NCBI GenBank assembly: GCA_036226585.1
Contig: CP108997.1
Location: 2,542,001 to 2,606,000 of the forward strand
Direction of reading: 5' to 3'
Length of the DNA stretch: 64,000 bases
Source: Streptomyces sp. NBC_00708
GTDB taxonomy: Bacteria; Actinomycetota; Actinomycetes; Streptomycetales; Streptomycetaceae
Shown here: piece after piece, positions 9,756-18,270 of the stretch
How the letters are laid out: each line of letters starts with the position of its first letter
Position numbering within the stretch: the first letter of the stretch is position 1
Program-made: the position numbers and the translations under genes
The notes under the pieces: generated by a model
What the model saw: the letters and a program-made list of their open reading frames with translations, nothing else
The model's database searches: none
Told to the model about the DNA's origin: nothing

Positions 9756-11084
9756 ATGAACTCTGCGGACCTTGGGCGACGGGTCGGTGTGCCGTCGACA
9801 GCGCTCTTCACCGACCAGTACGAGCTCACGATGGTGCAGGCCGCGCTGAAGGCCGGCACGGCCGGCCGGCGCTCGGTCTTCGAGGCGTTCACCCGCCGGC
9901 TGCCGGAGGGGCGCCGCTACGGCGTCGTCGCGGGCACCGGGCGGGTCCTGGACGCGGTGGAGAACTTCCACTTCGACGAGGAGATGCTCGCCTTCCTGCG
10001 TGACCAGTCCATCGTCGACGGGCCGACCCTGGACTACCTGGCGGACTACCGGTTCAGCGGGGACATCTGGGGCTACCCGGAGGGCGAGGTCTACTTCCCG
10101 GGCTCGCCGGTCCTGCGGGTCGAGGGGTCCTTCGCGGAGTGCGTGCTGCTGGAGACGGTGATCCTGTCGATCCTCAACCACGACTCGGCGATCGCCGCGG
10201 CGGCCTCCCGGATGTCGGCGGCGGCGGGCGGGCGCGGGCTGATCGAGATGGGCGCGCGGCGCACCCACGAGCTGTCGGCGGTGGCCTCGGCGCGGGCCGC
10301 GTACATCGGCGGTTTCGACACCACCTCCGACCTGGCGGCCGGGTTCCGCTACAACATCCCGACGGTCGGGACGAGCGCCCACGCCTTCACGCTGCTGCAC
10401 GATTCGGAGCGCGACGCGTTCCGGGCCCAGGTGGACTCGCTGGGGCGCGGTACGACGCTGCTGGTGGACACGTACGACGTGACGGCGGCGGTCCGTACGG
10501 CGGTCGAGATCGCCGGGCCGGAGCTGGGCGCGGTACGGATCGACTCCGGGGACCTGCTGCTGGTCGCCCACCGGGTGCGCCAGCAGCTGGACGAGCTGGG
10601 GGCCACGGAGACGAAGATCGTGGTGACCTCGGACCTGGACGAGTACGCCATCGCCTCGCTGGCCGCCGCGCCGGTGGACGCGTACGGGGTGGGCACGCAG
10701 CTGGTGACCGGCAGCGGGCACCCGACGTGCTCGATGGTCTACAAGCTCGTCGCCCGCGCGGGGTCCGCGGACCCGGCGGACGAGCTGCGTCCGGTGGCGA
10801 AGAAGTCGATGGGCGCGAAGACCTCGAAGGGCGGCCGCAAGTGGGCCGCGCGACGCCTCGACGAGGAGGGCGTGGCCGAGGCCGAGGTGATCGGCACGGG
10901 TCCGGTGCCGGACGAGCTGGCCGGGCGGCAGCTGCTGGTGGAGCTGGTCCGGGGCGGCGAGGTGGTCGCGCGCGAGCCGCTGGACGCGGCGCGGGAGCGG
11001 CATGTGGCGGCGCGGGCGGGGCTGCCCCTGTCGGCGATGCAGTTGTCGCGGGGCGAGGCGGTCATCCCCACCGAGTACGTGTGA
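9756..11084 (+). CDS. pncB: Nicotinate phosphoribosyltransferase
   Basis: 442-residue cytosolic enzyme that converts nicotinate and PRPP to nicotinate mononucleotide (Preiss-Handler NAD salvage). Recognisable segments are ALFTDQYELTMVQAAL near the N-terminus, EMGARRTHE, GTSAHAFTLLHDSE, the DVTAAVRTAVEIAG block and RIDSGDLL, with GVGTQLVTG later in the phosphate-binding region. The next gene, pncA, supplies its substrate, so the two form a functional NAD-salvage pair. The ATG at 9756 gives the family N-terminus. Confidence 0.92.
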   Translation: MNSADLGRRVGVPSTALFTDQYELTMVQAALKAGTAGRRSVFEAFTRRLPEGRRYGVVAGTGRVLDAVENFHFDEEMLAFLRDQSIVDGPTLDYLADYRFSGDIWGYPEGEVYFPGSPVLRVEGSFAECVLLETVILSILNHDSAIAAAASRMSAAAGGRGLIEMGARRTHELSAVASARAAYIGGFDTTSDLAAGFRYNIPTVGTSAHAFTLLHDSERDAFRAQVDSLGRGTTLLVDTYDVTAAVRTAVEIAGPELGAVRIDSGDLLLVAHRVRQQLDELGATETKIVVTSDLDEYAIASLAAAPVDAYGVGTQLVTGSGHPTCSMVYKLVARAGSADPADELRPVAKKSMGAKTSKGGRKWAARRLDEEGVAEAEVIGTGPVPDELAGRQLLVELVRGGEVVAREPLDAARERHVAARAGLPLSAMQLSRGEAVIPTEYV

Positions 11085-11109
11085 CGGGGGACCCGCGGCC
11101 CGGACGGGC

Positions 11110-11137
11110 TTGATTGCCTGCACGGAAACTCTAGGCT
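11110..11137 (+). promoter_or_regulatory. Vegetative-type promoter of pncA
   Basis: TTGATT (11110-11115) and TAGGCT (11132-11137) are spaced by 16 bp and end 46 bp before the pncA ATG, a good match to a Streptomyces HrdB-type promoter. It suggests pncA also has its own start. Confidence 0.55.
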
Positions 11138-11183
11138 CGGAGCCATCCCCGTACCGCTCCCCCACTCCCCGAAGGAACCCCGC

Positions 11184-11768
11184 ATGCACCGCGCCTTGAT
11201 CGTCGTGGACGTTCAGAACGACTTCTGTGAGGGCGGGAGCCTCGCCGTGGCGGGGGGTGCCGATGTCGCCGCCGCCATCACGGACCTGATCGGCGAGAGC
11301 CGGCCCGGTTACCGGTATGTGGTGGCCACCCGGGACCACCACATCGACCCGGGCGACCACTTCTCGCCGTCGCCGGACTTCGAGCACTCCTGGCCGCCGC
11401 ACTGCGTGGCCGGTACGGAGGGCGTGGGCTTCCACCCCAATTTCGCGCCGGCGGTCGCCTCGGGGGCGATCGACACGGTCTTCGACAAGGGTGCGTACGC
11501 GGCGGCGTACAGCGGTTTCGAGGGGCTCGACGAGAACGGCACCGGGCTCGCCGAGTGGCTGCGCGAGCACGAGGTGACCGAGGTGGACGTGGTCGGCATC
11601 GCGACCGACCACTGTGTGCGGGCCACCGCGCTGGACGCCGCCCGCGAGGGCTTCGCCACGCATGTGCTGCTCGACCTGACGGCGGGTGTCGCCGAGGCGA
11701 CGACGGACCGGGCGCTGGCCGAGCTGCGCGACGCGGGCGTGGTGCTGACGGGCAAGCCGGTCGTCTGA
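11184..11768 (+). CDS. pncA: Nicotinamidase (isochorismatase-fold hydrolase)
   Basis: 194-residue cysteine hydrolase that deamidates nicotinamide to nicotinate. The catalytic triad is visible: Asp9 in LIVVDVQNDF, Lys in FDKGAYAAAYSGF and Cys in ATDHCVRATALDA. The metal-binding segment TRDHHIDPGDHFSP (Asp and two His) is intact. Its position after pncB supports the NAD-salvage assignment over other isochorismatase-like activities. Confidence 0.92.
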   Translation: MHRALIVVDVQNDFCEGGSLAVAGGADVAAAITDLIGESRPGYRYVVATRDHHIDPGDHFSPSPDFEHSWPPHCVAGTEGVGFHPNFAPAVASGAIDTVFDKGAYAAAYSGFEGLDENGTGLAEWLREHEVTEVDVVGIATDHCVRATALDAAREGFATHVLLDLTAGVAEATTDRALAELRDAGVVLTGKPVV

Positions 11769-11785
11769 GCGGCCGCCGGGCCCCG

Positions 11786-12118
11786 TCAGCCCTGTCCGGC
11801 GGCCACCGCGGGCCTCAGCAGGGCGCGGATGGGGTGCCAGAGCTCCTGCGCGCACCCGGGTCTCGCGCGCCACAGGACGCCGTCGGGGTGGTGCAGGACG
11901 GCGGTGATCTCGTCCGGGGTGGGCGGCTCGGCGTTGCCGCGCAGGTAGACGGCGCGCAGGCCCAGGTTGCGCAGCCGGGTCAGGGCGCGGGCCCGGTTGG
12001 CCGCGTGCACCAGGACCCGGACCGGGGTGCCCGGTCCCGGGCCCTCCGCCGGGCTCGGCAGGGTGATCGCGACGACCACACTGCCGTTCGGCAACTTGCT
12101 GAATCCTCCGCCTGCCAT
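11786..12118 (-). CDS. Conserved hypothetical protein
   Basis: 110-residue protein with no motif I recognise. It reads MAGGGFSKLPNGSVVVAITL, then a central VRVLVHAANRARALTRLRNLGLRAVYLRGN segment that looks like an alpha/beta unit, then PTPDEITAVLHHPDGVLWR. An upstream start at 12172 would add an unlikely hydrophobic leader, so the ATG at 12118 is preferred. It is convergent with pncA and tandem with the M6 peptidase gene. Confidence 0.65.
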   Translation of the reverse strand: MAGGGFSKLPNGSVVVAITLPSPAEGPGPGTPVRVLVHAANRARALTRLRNLGLRAVYLRGNAEPPTPDEITAVLHHPDGVLWRARPGCAQELWHPIRALLRPAVAAGQG

Positions 12119-12180
12119 ACGTACGAGCTCCCCCGTGAGACATCGTGTCAATAAGAAAGTGAACAGAGGCACCTAAACAC

Positions 12181-12216
12181 GATCGGCCGCCGCCCGCTAG
12201 GGGGCGACGGCCGATC
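12181..12216 (-). terminator. Terminator after the M6 peptidase gene
   Basis: A long, nearly perfect hairpin (GATCGGCCG arms at 12181-12189 and 12208-12216, extended inward) lies 27 bp beyond the peptidase stop. Confidence 0.75.
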
Positions 12217-12242
12217 ATGCTGTGACCTGCGGTGATGCGGTA

Positions 12243-14639
12243 CTACTTGTGCGAGGCACCGACCTGGACGGTCATCGTGTCGCCGCTGAGCGGCTCGCTG
12301 ACGATCGTGATCTTGGTGTTGGTGTCAGGAACCTTGACGCTTCCGGTCGGGTTCTCCTTGTACCAGTAGGTGCCCTTGTGGTCGTCGAAGGACGGGACGC
12401 CGAGCTGCGGCTTGATCTTCGTCGCCACGTCGCCGTTGTGCAGCGTGAAGCCGTCCGTCGGGTACCAGCTGAACGGGGCGTCGAAGGGCTGGATCTTGTT
12501 ACGGAGGATCGTGCCGTCCGCCCACTTCAGCGGCTTGGCGTGCGCGTCGACCGGCAGGATCAGGCCCTGGCCCGGGTGGGCCGAGACGTTGTTGTCCTTC
12601 TGGGACTTGTCCCAGAGCCAGATGAGCAGACCGTTCTGGTACGGGTAGTGCTCGACCCAGTCCGGACGGGTGTTGGAGAAGCCGAAGTTGTACGGGCCGA
12701 CCTTGAGGGTCTCGTCGTAGCTGACGTACTGACGGTTCTCCGCGATGTAGTACTGCGGGTAGTCCTTCTCGAACGACTTGCCGACCCGCGAGAAGCCCTT
12801 GCTGGTCCAGCCGTTGTCGTCACCCTCGGCGTTGTCCGTGAAGAGCGCGGCGCCGTCGGCGGTGACCGAGATGGTGTCGGCCGCGAAGCCCACACCGCCC
12901 GCGCCGCCGTCGGTGGCGTAGCGGAAGCGGATGTCGATCTTCTGGCCCGCGTAGGCGTCCAGCGGGTACGACAGCTTCTTGTACGCACCGGAGACGTCGG
13001 TCAGCGCCGGCTTGTCACTGGCGTCGCGCGGGATCGGCTGACCGTCGACGGTGCCGTCGATCGCGGTCCAGCTGGTGCCGCCGTTGGTGGACACCTCGGT
13101 GTAGAGGTAGTCGTAGTCCTTCTCGATGTCCCACCAGCCCTGGAGGTCCAGGGAGGCCTTGGACTTGCCGGTCAGGTCGACCGGACGGGACAGCGTGTTG
13201 CTGAGGTTGTCCCCCATGTCGCTCCACCACTGCTTGGCGCCCTCGGCGGGCGTCGTGACGGCGGTGGTGACGGGCTTGGGGGGCAGCGTGACGAGGAGCG
13301 CCTGCTTGTCCTTGGTGTTGTACTCGGACACGCCCAGCTTGGTGGTGGACTTCGTCCCGGCCTTGGCCTCGGCGTAGTTCAGCCAGCCCAGCTGGAGCTT
13401 GTCCCAGGCGGTCATGTCGCCCGGCAGGTCACCGATGCTGTTCTTGCCGGTGCCGAGCCAGGAACCCGCCGACATCAGGGACCAGAAACCGACCGAGTTC
13501 TCGGCGGTGTTGGTGGTGTCGTACAGGTCCGGGAGACCGAGGTCGTGGCCGTACTCGTGGGCGAAGACGCCCAGGCCGCCGTTCTCGGGCTGCGCGGTGT
13601 AGTCGCCGACCCAGATGCCGGTGTCACCGATCTCGGTGCCGCCGGCCTTGTTCTGGGCCGGGCCGGTGGCGCCGGCGTTGGTGCCGTACGCGTACCAGCG
13701 GTGCGCCCAGATGGCGTTGGTGCCCTCGGCGCCGCCGCCGGCGGACTCGTCCTCACCCGCGTGCACGATCTGGAAGTGATCGATGTAGCCGTCGGGCTCG
13801 TTGAAGATGCCGTCGTTGTCGAAGTCGTAACGGTCCCACTGGTCGTACTGCGCCAGGTCCGTCTTGATCTGCTCGGGCGTACGGCCCTTGGCCTTCTGGT
13901 CGGCGGCCCAGGCGTTGACGCCGTCCTTGATCATGTCCCAGGCGTTGGCGCAGTTGGTCGAACCGCAGTAGTTCGAGCCGTAGCGGGCCTCGTTGTAGGG
14001 GACCTTGACCCAGTCGGAGACCTCTCCGTCGACCGAGTAGCGGCCGGACGAGGTCTTCTCGTAGTACGTCTTCAGCGAGTGCTTGCCCGCGCCCGTGCCG
14101 AAGTACAGCTCCTGGAAGTGGGCCTGGTTGTAGTCGGCCTGCCAGGCGGTGCTGTTGTCCTTCTTCGGGTCCGGCTTGGCTATCTTGTTGTGCAGCGGAC
14201 CGGGCGTGCCGCCGTACTTCTTGACGGCCGGCTTGGGGCCCGCGCCGTCCGGGTCGTACATGGTCGTGTTGTCGACCTGGTCGCCGAACTCCACCAGCAC
14301 GGTGAAGATCTTGTCGGTCTTCTCGCGGCCGAGCTCGACGTACTTGTTGCTGTCGAGCTTGACGACCTTGGAGCCCCCGCGCGACGTGACCTTCTTGTCG
14401 CCGGATATGACCTGTTCCAGAGCAGCCTCGCGCTGAGCGGCCTGCTGCTTGCTGAACGGGCCCTCCAGGTCGTGGTCGTTGCCCTTAGCCGACCCCGGGT
14501 CCCGGCGGTCGATCGAGGCAGCGGCGCCTGACGCCTGGTCATCTGCCTGAGCGGTGGCGAAGGCGGATGCGGTGGCGGCGGTCGCGGCCATGGCCACGAC
14601 AACCGCTCCGGTCCGAAGCGCCCGTCTCTTAATGATCAC
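12243..14639 (-). CDS. Secreted M6-family metalloprotease (immune inhibitor A-like)
   Basis: 798-residue exported zinc protease. A signal peptide is clear: basic MIIKRRALR, a hydrophobic Ala/Val core and an ASAFATAQA cleavage region near residue 32. The zinc motif is HEYGHDLGLPD (about residues 361-371), a gluzincin-like HExxH. The remainder contains the jelly-roll-like region (LDLQGWWDIEKDYDYLY and GVGFAADTISVTADG) typical of immune inhibitor A proteases. The length fits the family. In streptomycetes such proteins probably serve extracellular proteolysis. It is monocistronic, with its promoter in the 369-bp region before 15009. Confidence 0.9.
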   Translation of the reverse strand: MIIKRRALRTGAVVVAMAATAATASAFATAQADDQASGAAASIDRRDPGSAKGNDHDLEGPFSKQQAAQREAALEQVISGDKKVTSRGGSKVVKLDSNKYVELGREKTDKIFTVLVEFGDQVDNTTMYDPDGAGPKPAVKKYGGTPGPLHNKIAKPDPKKDNSTAWQADYNQAHFQELYFGTGAGKHSLKTYYEKTSSGRYSVDGEVSDWVKVPYNEARYGSNYCGSTNCANAWDMIKDGVNAWAADQKAKGRTPEQIKTDLAQYDQWDRYDFDNDGIFNEPDGYIDHFQIVHAGEDESAGGGAEGTNAIWAHRWYAYGTNAGATGPAQNKAGGTEIGDTGIWVGDYTAQPENGGLGVFAHEYGHDLGLPDLYDTTNTAENSVGFWSLMSAGSWLGTGKNSIGDLPGDMTAWDKLQLGWLNYAEAKAGTKSTTKLGVSEYNTKDKQALLVTLPPKPVTTAVTTPAEGAKQWWSDMGDNLSNTLSRPVDLTGKSKASLDLQGWWDIEKDYDYLYTEVSTNGGTSWTAIDGTVDGQPIPRDASDKPALTDVSGAYKKLSYPLDAYAGQKIDIRFRYATDGGAGGVGFAADTISVTADGAALFTDNAEGDDNGWTSKGFSRVGKSFEKDYPQYYIAENRQYVSYDETLKVGPYNFGFSNTRPDWVEHYPYQNGLLIWLWDKSQKDNNVSAHPGQGLILPVDAHAKPLKWADGTILRNKIQPFDAPFSWYPTDGFTLHNGDVATKIKPQLGVPSFDDHKGTYWYKENPTGSVKVPDTNTKITIVSEPLSGDTMTVQVGASHK

Positions 14640-15008
14640 GTGATGCAGTCCTCCCCGGCGTCCGCGGCGTCGGCCCGGGAGTGTGGAGAGGCCGCGCGCG
14701 GAAACGCGTCACAAGTGACGACATTCGACCGGAGTTACGGGAGAAAAGACAGACCTTGACTTGAACAGAGCAAGTGCACTATGCAGGAGCACCGTTCCGG
14801 TATCCGGACGAAGCATCCGCCCCCCACCGGCGCGTCAGACCCTGCCGAGGGCGCGTGAGATGACTCCGTGCGCCCCCCATGCACCGGTACTGTGGGTTAG
14901 GTTACGCTTACTTCCCGTTCCTCCCGGGCATCCACCGTCGTAGAGTCGCTTGACAGCGCGACCGTGTTGAGAGACCGCCCATCCGACGTCCCGAGGACGG
15001 AAAAAGCC
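14640..15008. other. Divergent promoter region (369 bp)
   Basis: No gene is visible between the M6 protease and the small membrane protein. On the plus strand TTGACT (14756-14761) and TATGCA (14780-14785) are separated by 18 bp and could drive the membrane-protein gene with a long leader. The sequence around 14700-14780 is relatively AT-rich, as expected for a promoter region. Confidence 0.45.
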
Positions 15009-15296
15009 ATGCCGCGACCCACTGCCGCACAGCTCTCCTACGGTTCGGTCACCGTCGTCTTCTCGACACTGGCCATGTTGCTGCTGTTCCGCACCGGTTC
15101 GGGCATCGGCATCGCCGCCGTCTGCACGGCCGCGCTCGCCCTCGGACTCGCGGTGTCCGTCACCGTACCCGCGAAGCCGCGCCGGCATACGGCAAGGGCG
15201 GCGAGGCCCGGCACCCCGGTGTCCGCACACCGTGGCACCGTACCCGCCGCCCGGGAGGAGACCCGCTCCCCCGTCTCCGCGCAGAGTTCGCGCTAG
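15009..15296 (+). CDS. Small two-helix membrane protein
   Basis: 95-residue protein with two adjacent hydrophobic segments (YGSVTVVFSTLAMLLLF and GIGIAAVCTAALALGLAVSV) and a basic, proline-rich C-terminal tail. No family motif recognised. GAGGACGG precedes the ATG at 15009, which is chosen over the start at 14964 for that reason and because upstream residues are polar and unconserved in appearance. It is convergent with the first RDD gene, 15 bp away. Confidence 0.65.
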   Translation: MPRPTAAQLSYGSVTVVFSTLAMLLLFRTGSGIGIAAVCTAALALGLAVSVTVPAKPRRHTARAARPGTPVSAHRGTVPAAREETRSPVSAQSSR

Positions 15297-15311
15297 CGGG
15301 GGCGTCGAGGC

Positions 15312-15983
15312 TCAGTTGACGGTCACCACCACCGTCTTGGCCGCCTTGTCCTGGAGGCCCTGGCGGTAGGGCTTGTCCGTGAACATCAGCACGATGTTGA
15401 TCAGCCACCACAGGCACGGGCAGCACAGCAGCGCCGGCAGCCACAGCACCACGGCCCGCATGAAGGCCGCCCCGGTGTCCGGCACCCGGCCGTCGTTGAG
15501 CATCGCGACCCGCATCTTGAACAGGCGCTTGCCGAGCGTGCGGCCGTCCTTGTGCGTGAAGTACGTGTCGTACGCGACATAGACGACGAGGCCGATCAGC
15601 GACCAGAGCAGCTGATGCCCGCTGTAGGTCTGGGCGAAGATGTCGCTGACGTCGTCGTCGTTGCCGTTGTTGTCCGTCACCCCGACCGCACCGCCCCAGG
15701 GCAGCGAGATCAGGTACAGCGGGATCGAGATGATCAGGAAGTCGATCAGCCTGGCCAGGATGCGCTTGCCCGGTTCGGCGAGCGGCGGCATCCCCGCCAG
15801 CGGGTCCGCCCCGCCGTACGGTCCGCCGCCCCCGTAGGGCCCCGGGTCGTACGGCGGCGGAGGCGGCGGCGGCGCGTTGTCGTAGGGCGAGCCGGACGAC
15901 GGCGGCGGCTGGTCCCCGGGCGGGCGCTTTCGGAACGGGTCGTCCTCGGGCGGCTGACCGGGCGGCGGCTGATCGTTGCTCAT
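15312..15983 (-). CDS. RDD-family membrane protein
   Basis: 223 residues. The first 80 are rich in Pro, Gly and Tyr (cytoplasmic, low complexity). The rest is an RDD domain: KRILARLIDFLIISIPLYLI (Arg and Asp of the family signature), then KDGRTLGKRLFKMRVAML, then a last hydrophobic pair including LWLPALLCCPCLWWLINIVLMF. RDD proteins include Na+/H+ antiporters and many of unknown role. A second RDD gene follows upstream on the same strand, so the two are probably paralogs expressed together. Confidence 0.85.
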   Translation of the reverse strand: MSNDQPPPGQPPEDDPFRKRPPGDQPPPSSGSPYDNAPPPPPPPYDPGPYGGGGPYGGADPLAGMPPLAEPGKRILARLIDFLIISIPLYLISLPWGGAVGVTDNNGNDDDVSDIFAQTYSGHQLLWSLIGLVVYVAYDTYFTHKDGRTLGKRLFKMRVAMLNDGRVPDTGAAFMRAVVLWLPALLCCPCLWWLINIVLMFTDKPYRQGLQDKAAKTVVVTVN

Positions 15984-16059
15984 GGGGGCAGTGCATCCCG
16001 CGCCCCGGGCCCCCGCAACGGCTCAGGTGCGTTCGGGGGACGGCGTTCGGCGGAAGGTG

Positions 16060-17562
16060 TCAGCCCGCGACGAAGGTGTGGGCCGCCTTGTCGTGCCAGC
16101 ACTGGCGCCACGGCCGGTCGACCAGGCACCACAGCACGCCGGCCACCCCGACGACCAGGAGGCCCGGCACCCCGTACACCAGCCACCGGCGCAGCGCGGC
16201 CCCGAAGCCGGGTGCCTCGTGGGACTCGATGTCCCGTACGTCGATCCCGCACAGCTTCTTGCCGAGCGTACGGCCCCACTTCGCGGTGGGCACCGCGTCG
16301 AGGAGTACGCCCAGCACCAGGAACACCCCGAGCACCGCACCGCCCAGCGCGGCCGTGGTGGAGTCCAGCAGCCATACGGTGACCGTCTCGCCGGACAGCC
16401 TGGCCGCGTCGATCTTGCCGTCGATGTGCGCGGCGGCCCGCGCGGCGAGCGGTACGGCGGCCGCCGCGGTGAGCGCGCCCAGCACCACCGTGTCGATGAG
16501 CCGGGCGGCGAACCGCTTGCCGAGCGGGGCGGGGCGACCGGAGGCCCGGGCCGCCGCGAGCCGCTGGAAGTGGTCGTCGACGGGGGGCTTCCAGGGAACG
16601 ACGGGCGCGTTCGGCGCCGGGTGCGGCTGCGGCGCGGGCTGCGGCTGCCGCTGCGGCTGCGGCGCGGGTGCCTGGTGCGGTACGGGGCGCGGCTGCGGCG
16701 CGGGGGCCGGTTGGCTCACGGGGCCCTGCTGCCCCCAGGGGGCGCCGGGGGCTGGTCCGGTCTGCGGGGACGGTACGGGGGTGGGCGCGGCGGGGAGCGC
16801 CGGCGGGCGCGGGGCCGCGTCCAGGGCGCGGAGGGTCAGGGTGCCCTCGCTGGGGGGCTGTTCGCCGCCCGGCCGGCGCAGGGCGCGGATCGCGACGGTC
16901 TTCTCGGGCGCGGCGGACCCCGGCGTACCGGTTCCGTCCTCAAGCGCCGGACGGGCTTGAGGGGGCTGGACGAGCCCGTCGGACGACCCAGCCCGTCCGG
17001 CGTTTGAGGACGGAACCCCCGGGACGGGGGCCGACGCGGCTACGGACTCGGCAGGCTCCGGTGCACCGGTTCCGTCCCCGAGCACCGGACCGGCTTGAGA
17101 GGGCCGGACCAGCCCGTCGGACGACCCAGCCCGTCCGGCGTTTGAGGACGGAACCCCCGGGACGGGGGCCGACGCGGCTACGGACTCGGCAGGCTCCGGT
17201 GCACCGGTTCCGTCCCCAAGCACCGCACCGGCTTGACCGGCCGCGGCCTCCTGACCCGTACCGCCCCACGACACGCGGCGGTCGCGGTCGCCGCCGAAGC
17301 CCGCCTGGCGGGTGGCGTCGGCCTGCCAGGCGGTCGCGGGTTCGGGGCGCCGCGCCCCGTCCGGCTGGTCGTCGAGGAACACCGGACCGGTCTCCTCGAC
17401 CGCGGCCGCGGGCCGCACCTCGTCCTGCTGCGGGGCCGGGCGGCTCGTGCCGGGGACCCAGGAGGCGCCGTTCCAGTAACGGACGTAGCCGGGGATGGAC
17501 GGGTCGGGGTAGTACCCCTCGCGGGGGCTTTCGTCACCGGGTGCCGGGGTTGGGGCGCTCAT
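16060..17562 (-). CDS. DUF2510/RDD membrane protein with an in-frame repeat-derived linker
   Basis: 500 residues. An N-terminal DUF2510 motif (REGYYPDPSIPGYVRYWNGASW, split here) is followed by a long low-complexity linker and a C-terminal RDD domain (GKRFAARLIDTVVLGALTAA, WGRTLGKKLCGIDVRDIES). The linker contains two nearly identical 46-residue copies, each starting VPSSNAGRAGSSDGL, encoded by a 138-bp tandem repeat. The repeat holds the palindromic CTCAAACGCCGGACGGGCT-type element otherwise intergenic in Streptomyces. The start at 17562 (MSAPTPAPGDES) is chosen because DUF2510 follows directly. Confidence 0.82.
   Translation of the reverse strand: MSAPTPAPGDESPREGYYPDPSIPGYVRYWNGASWVPGTSRPAPQQDEVRPAAAVEETGPVFLDDQPDGARRPEPATAWQADATRQAGFGGDRDRRVSWGGTGQEAAAGQAGAVLGDGTGAPEPAESVAASAPVPGVPSSNAGRAGSSDGLVRPSQAGPVLGDGTGAPEPAESVAASAPVPGVPSSNAGRAGSSDGLVQPPQARPALEDGTGTPGSAAPEKTVAIRALRRPGGEQPPSEGTLTLRALDAAPRPPALPAAPTPVPSPQTGPAPGAPWGQQGPVSQPAPAPQPRPVPHQAPAPQPQRQPQPAPQPHPAPNAPVVPWKPPVDDHFQRLAAARASGRPAPLGKRFAARLIDTVVLGALTAAAAVPLAARAAAHIDGKIDAARLSGETVTVWLLDSTTAALGGAVLGVFLVLGVLLDAVPTAKWGRTLGKKLCGIDVRDIESHEAPGFGAALRRWLVYGVPGLLVVGVAGVLWCLVDRPWRQCWHDKAAHTFVAG
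16931..17237. repeat. 138-bp tandem repeat containing a Streptomyces intergenic palindrome, inside a CDS
   Basis: Units start with GTTCCGTCC at 16931, 17069 and 17207 (two full units plus a partial third). 138 bp is 46 codons, so the frame is kept. The first unit contains a long imperfect palindrome: CCGTCCTCAAGCGCCGGACG near 16934 pairs with CGTCCGGCGTTTGAGGACGG near 17012. In the second unit the left arm has decayed and the right arm is intact. Confidence 0.85.
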
Positions 17563-17770
17563 CACCGTGGTCCCGTATCTCTTCGAGGCCTCAATACAGG
17601 GGTCCACATCTACCAGACGGGCGCGTACTGCCGGGCCGGTCCGGGTGTTTGGCCCACTTTCCGGTCACGCGAACTTTTTTCTGGAAGTCGCGTAATGGAT
17701 GGCGCCGAGGGCGCTCTCATCCGTGCGGGCCGGTCGTGGGACCGGCCCCGGACAACGGAAGGACGCCCTC

Positions 17771-18247
17771 ATGCACACCATCGTGGAACGCGAGCTGGAG
17801 CTCAAGCTGGTCCTGTCGCCGGAGCGCAGCATCCCCGTACCCGCCAGGCTGACGTATCGCACCGAGGACCCGTACGCCGTGCACATCACCTTCCACATCA
17901 CCTCGGACTCGCCGGTGTACTGGACGTTCGCCCGCGATCTGCTGGTGGAAGGGGTATTCCGGCCGTGCGGGCAGGGCGATGTGCGGATCTGGCCCACCAA
18001 GGTGGACGGGCACAGCGTCATCTGCGTGGCGCTGACGTCGCCGGACGGCAACGCCCTGCTGGAGGTGCCGTCCGCGGCGGTGGCGGTCTGGGTGGAGCGG
18101 ACGCTGCGGGTGGTCCCGCCGGGTACGGAGACCGCGCGGCTCGGCATCGACGAGGGCCTGGCCGAACTGCTCGCGCCGCTGCCGGCCGACGATCTGTGGA
18201 TGAGCGACCCGTGGCCGTCGGACGAGTCGCAGGACGGGGAGAGTTGA
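17771..18247 (+). CDS. ssgG: SsgA-like protein (sporulation cell-division family)
   Basis: 158-residue member of the SsgA-like (SALP) family, found only in sporulating actinomycetes, whose members control septum placement and peptidoglycan remodelling. Family features are the YRTEDPYAVHITFH and VYWTFARDLLVEGVFRPCGQGDVRIWP blocks. Among the S. coelicolor SALPs, SsgG lies in this genomic neighbourhood (from memory), so that symbol is given with moderate certainty. The ATG at 17771 has GGAAGGACG upstream. It is monocistronic, convergent with the FAD oxidase gene. Confidence 0.85.
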   Translation: MHTIVERELELKLVLSPERSIPVPARLTYRTEDPYAVHITFHITSDSPVYWTFARDLLVEGVFRPCGQGDVRIWPTKVDGHSVICVALTSPDGNALLEVPSAAVAVWVERTLRVVPPGTETARLGIDEGLAELLAPLPADDLWMSDPWPSDESQDGES

Positions 18248-18270
18248 GGGGCGGCGTGGGCCCGGGAGGC

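Noticed and set aside
12222..14531. Long plus-strand open frame antisense to the M6 peptidase gene
   Set aside because: Encodes Val/Leu/Arg/Gly-rich sequence with no motifs and mirrors the codon bias of the opposite gene, the usual shadow in high-GC DNA.
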